Assembly: GCA_034670405.1 (NCBI GenBank)
Contig: JAXDDX010000019.1
Location: 1,028,501-1,092,500 of the forward strand
DNA length: 64,000 bases
Source of the DNA: Hoplostethus atlanticus
Taxonomy: Eukaryota > Chordata > Actinopteri > Trachichthyiformes > Trachichthyidae
Direction: 5' to 3'
This document shows, in pieces, positions 62,901-64,000 of this stretch. Each line of letters opens with the position of its first letter. Position 1 is the stretch's first letter. The notes below the pieces were generated by a model. The model was not told where the DNA came from, did no database searches, and saw only the letters and a list, made by a program, of their open reading frames with translations. A program made the translations under genes and the position numbers.

Positions 62901-63993
62901 GAAACCACAATGCCATTACCAGCTGCTAAGGTGGCTGAAACAAGGCTGTTGCAGGGCATTAGCATCCCTCATCGCGACAGGAAATCACTGCCGCAGACTG
63001 AACCTATTAAAAATCCGGGCCTAACTTAAAATCTCCGAAAGCCAGTCGAATGGCGGACTCGCCACCGCGGAGCGCTCGGTGCTGTTGATGCATCCAGAGA
63101 GGGGATGAAGAGTGCTTAATATTGATTCACCCGCGGGCGGAGGGGAAGAGGGTGTGTTTTCCAAGTGCTGATACTGTGGACCGCCGCGCACGAGCCCGTG
63201 GGGCCCCCCCGGAGAAACGCTCTAAGTGGGATTTGAGTGAGCGGCCCCGTTGGCAGGGATAAAAGATCATTACTCCAGATTTATCCCAAGGTCCCGTCAC
63301 TCCGGCTTTTGGTCTAATGGTGCAACTCTTTTACGCTGTCCAGATCCGTGTTCACACTCCTTGGGGGGAGGAAGGCTACTATGGATCGATCTCTCGTTCA
63401 TTAATTTGTCAGTTGCACGCAGGCAAAAATCACACTGAGGAGCCCAAGGGGAGGCACTACAATCACAGGTCATATAACATATTAATATATGATCATCGGG
63501 ACGACAATGGAAATAACTCAAGATAACAATAAAGTTGGACCACGGTGCTCCATGTCACCAATATATTGTTGTCAAATGAATTGTGATACGGGGACCATAG
63601 TGGAGATGACTGGTAGTCTCTATCTACACCAGCTATATTGTGTTTCTAGTTTCTAGTGTTTCTCAACATCGAGACCAATCACAATGAAGAGGTTTCATGG
63701 TACATGAGCAGCTGACAGTTCAGGACAACTACAGCCACCAGTATAAAAGTTGGACATACTGCGGTAGGTGCTGCAGCTAGTCACTATCAAAGCTCAAAAT
63801 GAAGTCGAGGCCACGGCGGAATAGTGTGAACACGACTTGAGCTGGCTCGTCTCCAAGAGCAGTTGTCTGTGTGTTTTGTTTACAGTAGCGTGGAGTTGTT
63901 GTTGTTTGCTGCGTCTCTCACCTGTCCTCTCCTGTCTAGGTCTTCATTCAGGGTCTTTGTCCTCCAGGGCAGGCGAGGACACCAGTTCTCCAC
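29274..63993 (-). CDS. mgat5: MGAT5, alpha-1,6-mannosylglycoprotein 6-beta-N-acetylglucosaminyltransferase A, last 12 exons
   Basis: Twelve exons, all GT/AG with matching phases, encode 550 residues that correspond to human residues 192-741 (as I recall them) with no net length change. The enzyme is a type II Golgi protein (GT18, GT-B fold). It transfers GlcNAc from UDP-GlcNAc to the alpha-1,6 mannose of N-glycans, making the branch extended with poly-LacNAc. Visible: the stem/catalytic junction VENWCP; GPLGELVQW with the catalytic Glu equivalent to human E297 (codon 59346-59348); nucleotide-binding-domain segments such as PYEGPAPLEAIANGCAFLNP; and the conserved C-terminal cysteines (CKQVCQ, FSCAG, CPCRD, LCKGC). 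The cytosolic tail, membrane anchor and stem (about 190 residues) lie beyond the window. Identity clearly fits MGAT5 better than MGAT5B. Confidence 0.97.
29473..29946 (-). other. mgat5: MGAT5 intron between exons K and L
   Basis: 474 nt with a GA/CAGA-rich simple stretch at about 29592-29640; nothing else notable. Confidence 0.85.
29947..30104 (-). CDS. mgat5: MGAT5 exon K
   Basis: 158 nt; acceptor GTGCAG, donor GTGGGA. It encodes DFCHGQVMWPPLSALQVKLA, then EPGYSCKQVCQEAHLICEPS and FFQHLNKDKDLA. Near-identical to human. Confidence 0.97.
30105..30949 (-). other. mgat5: MGAT5 intron between exons J and K
   Basis: 845 nt; contains a C11 run near 30780. No gene seen. Confidence 0.85.
30950..31024 (-). 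CDS. mgat5: MGAT5 exon J
   Basis: 75 nt in phase 0 at both ends; acceptor CATCAG preceded by a GT array in sense (CA on the plus strand at about 31029-31046), donor GTACCA. It encodes IEPYLPYEFTCEGMLQRVNA, then FIENQ. Confidence 0.97.
31025..32561 (-). other. mgat5: MGAT5 intron between exons I and J
   Basis: 1.5 kb. It has a LINE-tail-like phrase at about 31130-31200 (AAAAGCGCTATACAGACTTC then CTT units), a CpG-rich patch at about 31360-31690, and a quiet, non-repetitive GC-balanced stretch at about 32040-32280. No coding exon seen. Confidence 0.75.
32562..32678 (-). CDS. mgat5: MGAT5 exon I
   Basis: 117 nt, phase 0; acceptor CTACAG, donor GTAACC. It encodes LTSQHPYAEVYIGQPHVWTV, then DIDNSAEVEKAIRSILSQK. 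Confidence 0.97.
32679..32822 (-). other. mgat5: MGAT5 short intron (144 nt)
   Basis: The shortest MGAT5 intron here. GAGGA repeats on the plus strand (32697-32720) give a CT-rich tract close to the exon I acceptor. Confidence 0.95.
32823..32969 (-). CDS. mgat5: MGAT5 exon H (sugar-nucleotide-binding region)
   Basis: 147 nt, phase 0; acceptor CACACAG, donor GTGAGA. It encodes LFVGLSFPYEGPAPLEAIAN, GCAFLNPKFSPPKSSKNTDF and FKGKPTLRE, the most conserved segment of the C-terminal Rossmann domain. Confidence 0.97.
33906..33955. repeat. (CA)24 microsatellite
   Basis: Uninterrupted CA array. Confidence 0.97.
34329..34351. repeat. (TG)n microsatellite
   Basis: TG array in opposite sense to the neighbouring CA arrays. 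Confidence 0.95.
34424..34482. repeat. (CA)n microsatellite with CG interruptions
   Basis: CA array passing into CACG-interrupted units; all alternating purine-pyrimidine. Confidence 0.95.
34715..34745. repeat. (TG)n microsatellite
   Basis: About 15 TG units. Confidence 0.96.
35156..35245 (+). repeat. Dispersed repeat family A, copy 2 (internal fragment)
   Basis: Matches the middle of copies 1 and 4 (GTTTGTTTTGAG, GAAGAAGAACTG, then the GAGCAGCGATAGCC core and ACAGACAAAGAAAAGAG). Both ends are missing. Confidence 0.8.
36135..36162. repeat. (CT)14 simple repeat
   Basis: Start of a CT-rich stretch extending irregularly to about 36380. Confidence 0.95.
36909..37058 (-). CDS. mgat5: MGAT5 exon G
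   Basis: 150 nt, phase 0; acceptor TTAACAG, donor GTGAGC. It encodes DKKKYLDIIHSYTEVHGTVH, GTSTVHLPSYVRNHGILSGR and DLQFLLRETK. The first 28 residues are the least conserved of the catalytic part; the GILSGRDLQFLL part is unchanged from human. Confidence 0.97.
37158..37215. mobile_element. Partial fold-back MITE copy
   Basis: GTTTGGTTGGAGTGAAAACC, CTGCACGTGTG and GGGCTGAACACCATTGG match the right half of the 19.2-kb element with substitutions. Confidence 0.7.
38200..38310 (+). repeat. LINE/SINE-like 3' tail fragment
   Basis: AT-rich, ending GCTATATAAATAAAGTGTAT, wording typical of fish L2-like tails (from memory). Low certainty. Confidence 0.4.
39165..39208. repeat. (TG)n microsatellite
   Basis: About 20 TG units after a TATG-rich lead. 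Confidence 0.96.
39331..39369. repeat. (TG)19 microsatellite
   Basis: Uninterrupted; second TG array in this cluster. Confidence 0.97.
39521..39562. repeat. (CA)21 microsatellite
   Basis: Opposite sense to the two preceding TG arrays, hence complementary to them on one strand. Confidence 0.97.
39819..39854. repeat. (GAGGTT)6 hexamer tandem repeat
   Basis: Six exact GAGGTT units, the only perfect hexanucleotide array noticed in the window. Confidence 0.97.
40156..40194. repeat. (CA)19 microsatellite
   Basis: Uninterrupted CA array. Confidence 0.97.
41085..41245 (+). repeat. Dispersed repeat family A, copy 3 (internally deleted)
   Basis: Shares CACAGGAAGTGATGCGTGTT, GAAACTCAAACTTCAC and GACGCCACAGTACTGGACAC with copies 1 and 4 but lacks the core between them. 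Its distal end (TGTTTGATTGACAGGTG) matches copy 4. Confidence 0.82.
43019..43056. repeat. (TG)19 microsatellite
   Basis: Uninterrupted TG array. Confidence 0.97.
43572..43800. mobile_element. Possible hAT-like non-autonomous repeat
   Basis: Begins CAGTGTTTCTCAAAGTGAGG and contains paired GGGGTCCC phrases, the style of hAT-derived MITE ends in fish. A matching right terminus was not found, so it is probably truncated. Confidence 0.45.
46687..46710. repeat. (GT)12 array 15 nt downstream of MGAT5 exon F (CA in sense)
   Basis: Read in the MGAT5 sense it is (AC)12, starting just after the donor GTACGC. Confidence 0.97.
46726..46859 (-). CDS. mgat5: MGAT5 exon F
   Basis: 134 nt; acceptor GCTGCAG, donor GTACGC. 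It completes Pro and encodes HTPDNSFLGFVVEQHLNASD, IKHIDDIKRQNQSLVYGKVD and NFWK, with two N-glycosylation sequons (NAS, NQS). It is flanked on both sides by dinucleotide arrays complementary to each other in the transcript. Confidence 0.97.
48255..48305 (-). repeat. SINE 3'-tail fragment (antisense)
   Basis: ATTACATTACATTC, then GGCAGACGCTTTGATGCAAAG, is the reverse complement of the tail at 57640-57682 with a few changes (CTTTGGATNAAAGCGTCTGC type). Confidence 0.7.
48430..48540 (+). repeat. Interspersed repeat, GAGCACTTAACCCC family, copy 1
   Basis: TTGAGCACTTAACCCC, CAGTGGCC, CAGACTGTGGTTGCACT and GGCAGCT also occur in the same order at 57755-57845, so both derive from one family. Confidence 0.7.
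51826..51955. mobile_element. hAT-like MITE relic
   Basis: Ends CAGCGTCTCCCAACCGGTGT and AAAAGGTTGGGAATCCCTGC are imperfect inverted repeats about 130 nt apart; the wording resembles hAT-family termini. Decayed. Confidence 0.6.
54235..54267. repeat. (GT)16 array 20 nt downstream of MGAT5 exon E (CA in sense)
   Basis: Directly follows the exon E donor region; (CA)n in the MGAT5 transcript. Confidence 0.97.
54288..54421 (-). CDS. mgat5: MGAT5 exon E
   Basis: 134 nt; acceptor TCCACAG, donor GTAAGT. It completes Gln and encodes CMLRVLDSFGTEPEFNHAHY, AQSKGHKTPWGKWNLNPQQF and NTMF plus the first base of Pro. Confidence 0.97.
55857..55910. repeat. 20-nt tandem repeat, about 2.7 units
   Basis: Two adjacent copies of TTATACAATCTGATACTGAG (the second ending GAA) follow a shortened 14-nt unit lacking six internal bases. 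Confidence 0.93.
57575..57682 (+). repeat. tRNA-derived SINE
   Basis: GGTTCGATCCCC at 57603-57614 is a tRNA-type B box. It is followed by TCGCTTTGGATGAAAGCGTC, TGCTAAATGAC and a TGTAATGTAATG tail, a composition very common in fish SINEs. The A-box region is degraded or missing. It is in antisense relative to MGAT5. Confidence 0.75.
57755..57845 (+). repeat. Interspersed repeat, GAGCACTTAACCCC family, copy 2
   Basis: GAGCACTTAACCCC, TAGTGGCC, CAGACTATGGTTGTACTGGG and CAGCTGCC in the same order as 48430-48540. Confidence 0.7.
58145..58279 (-). CDS. mgat5: MGAT5 exon D
   Basis: 135 nt; acceptor CCCCAG, donor GTGAGT. It completes Glu and encodes IMRRVMGNKSSCPTQGDKVV, ELIYIDIVGLTQFKKTLGPS and WVHY plus two bases of Gln. 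NKS is a sequon. Confidence 0.97.
58280..59259 (-). other. mgat5: MGAT5 intron between exons C and D
   Basis: About 1 kb; no gene or clear repeat seen. Confidence 0.8.
59260..59429 (-). CDS. mgat5: MGAT5 exon C (catalytic glutamate)
   Basis: 170 nt; acceptor TATCAG, weak-looking donor GTCAGT. It encodes ILVHLGLLTKESGFKIAENA, FSGGPLGELVQWSDLITALY and LLGHDVRISASLAELK. The Glu of GPLGEL (59346-59348) matches human E297, the catalytic base. Confidence 0.97.
59930..59960. repeat. (CA)15 microsatellite
   Basis: Uninterrupted CA array. Confidence 0.97.
60955..61240 (+). repeat. Dispersed repeat family A, copy 4
   Basis: The most complete partner of copy 1: matches run from CACAATAGTGATTC through CACAGGAAGTGATGCGTTTT, the GAGCAGCGATAGCC core at 61119 and CACAGTACTGGACGCA. 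It lies only about 30 nt from the MGAT5 exon B donor. Confidence 0.85.
61270..61431 (-). CDS. mgat5: MGAT5 exon B
   Basis: 162 nt, phase 0; acceptor GTCCAG, donor GTTAGA. It encodes TEIRTSFEELYRVMSRREEF, RWMMLRIKRMAEPWVSATRS and LAAKQNLTKPRKKK, with the conserved EEFRWM helix and the basic stretch preceding the catalytic domain. Confidence 0.97.
61432..63921 (-). other. mgat5: MGAT5 intron between exons A and B (2.5 kb)
   Basis: Contains a LINE 3' tail at about 61640-61912 and a CpG-containing non-repetitive stretch at about 63000-63240. No coding exon seen; open frames of 60-174 codons here overlap the LINE tail or lack features. Confidence 0.8.
61640..61912 (+). repeat. LINE 3' tail
   Basis: Ends CCCAATTTCCCCATGGGGGT, CATTAAAGTTTCATC and short TAATC repeats, the classic end of a fish non-LTR element followed by its tail repeat. 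The same tail occurs antisense near 8905. Confidence 0.65.
63922..63993 (-). CDS. mgat5: MGAT5 exon A (first exon visible)
   Basis: 72 nt, phase 0; donor GTGAGA. It encodes VENWCPRLPWRTKTLNEDLD, then RRGQ, matching human residues 192-215. I place the acceptor at GACAG just before GTGGAG because the preceding codons (Gly-Gln) do not fit the expected Ser-Glu. Only 7 upstream bases are visible, so the 5' edge is less certain than the rest. Confidence 0.88.
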
Positions 63994-64000
63994 CTGTCCA

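Overview
This is ray-finned (most likely teleost) fish genomic DNA. It holds two vertebrate genes that converge tail to tail, both with clear GT/AG exon structure, and both run off the window at their 5' ends. On the plus strand, seven exons between 359 and 22298 encode TMEM163 (ZNT11, a zinc efflux transporter) from the end of its N-terminal tail to the stop codon. On the minus strand, twelve exons between 63993 and 29274 encode the last 550 residues of MGAT5 (N-acetylglucosaminyltransferase V, family GT18), which makes the beta-1,6 branch of N-glycans in the Golgi. Human TMEM163 and MGAT5 are also convergent neighbours, so the synteny supports both calls. A fish is suggested by introns far shorter than in mammals, very dense CA/TG microsatellites, a Tc1-like transposase relic, and SINE and LINE tails of the kind common in teleosts.

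Layout: 1-358 is the end of TMEM163 intron 1. 359-22298 holds TMEM163 exons 2-8. 22299-29273 is the space between the two stop codons and should contain both 3' UTRs; back-to-back poly(A) signals at 25323-25338 are a plausible meeting point. 29274-63993 holds the MGAT5 exons, and the last 7 bases are probably the edge of the next intron. No other protein gene, rRNA, functional tRNA or CRISPR array is supported. Nearly all other long open frames are shadows of exons, read-through of CA/TG repeats, or repeat debris.

The non-coding part is rich in mobile-element relics. There is a nearly perfect 308-bp inverted duplication (5350-5657 and 6976-7283) with a Tc1 transposase relic at its outer edge. 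There is a TTAA-flanked fold-back element (19205-19413) with two partial relatives. A terminal-inverted-repeat element with an AATAT duplication sits inside the TMEM163 3' UTR (22701-22992). A four-copy dispersed family occurs at about 640, 35156, 41085 and 60955, together with several SINE/LINE fragments.

The two genes act in separate pathways (zinc efflux and N-glycan branching), and nothing seen links their functions. I did not find a novel gene system. The observations most worth checking are the inverted duplication, the complementary (GU)n/(CA)n arrays symmetrically flanking an MGAT5 catalytic-domain exon, the bidirectional poly(A) site, and a few candidate conserved non-coding elements.
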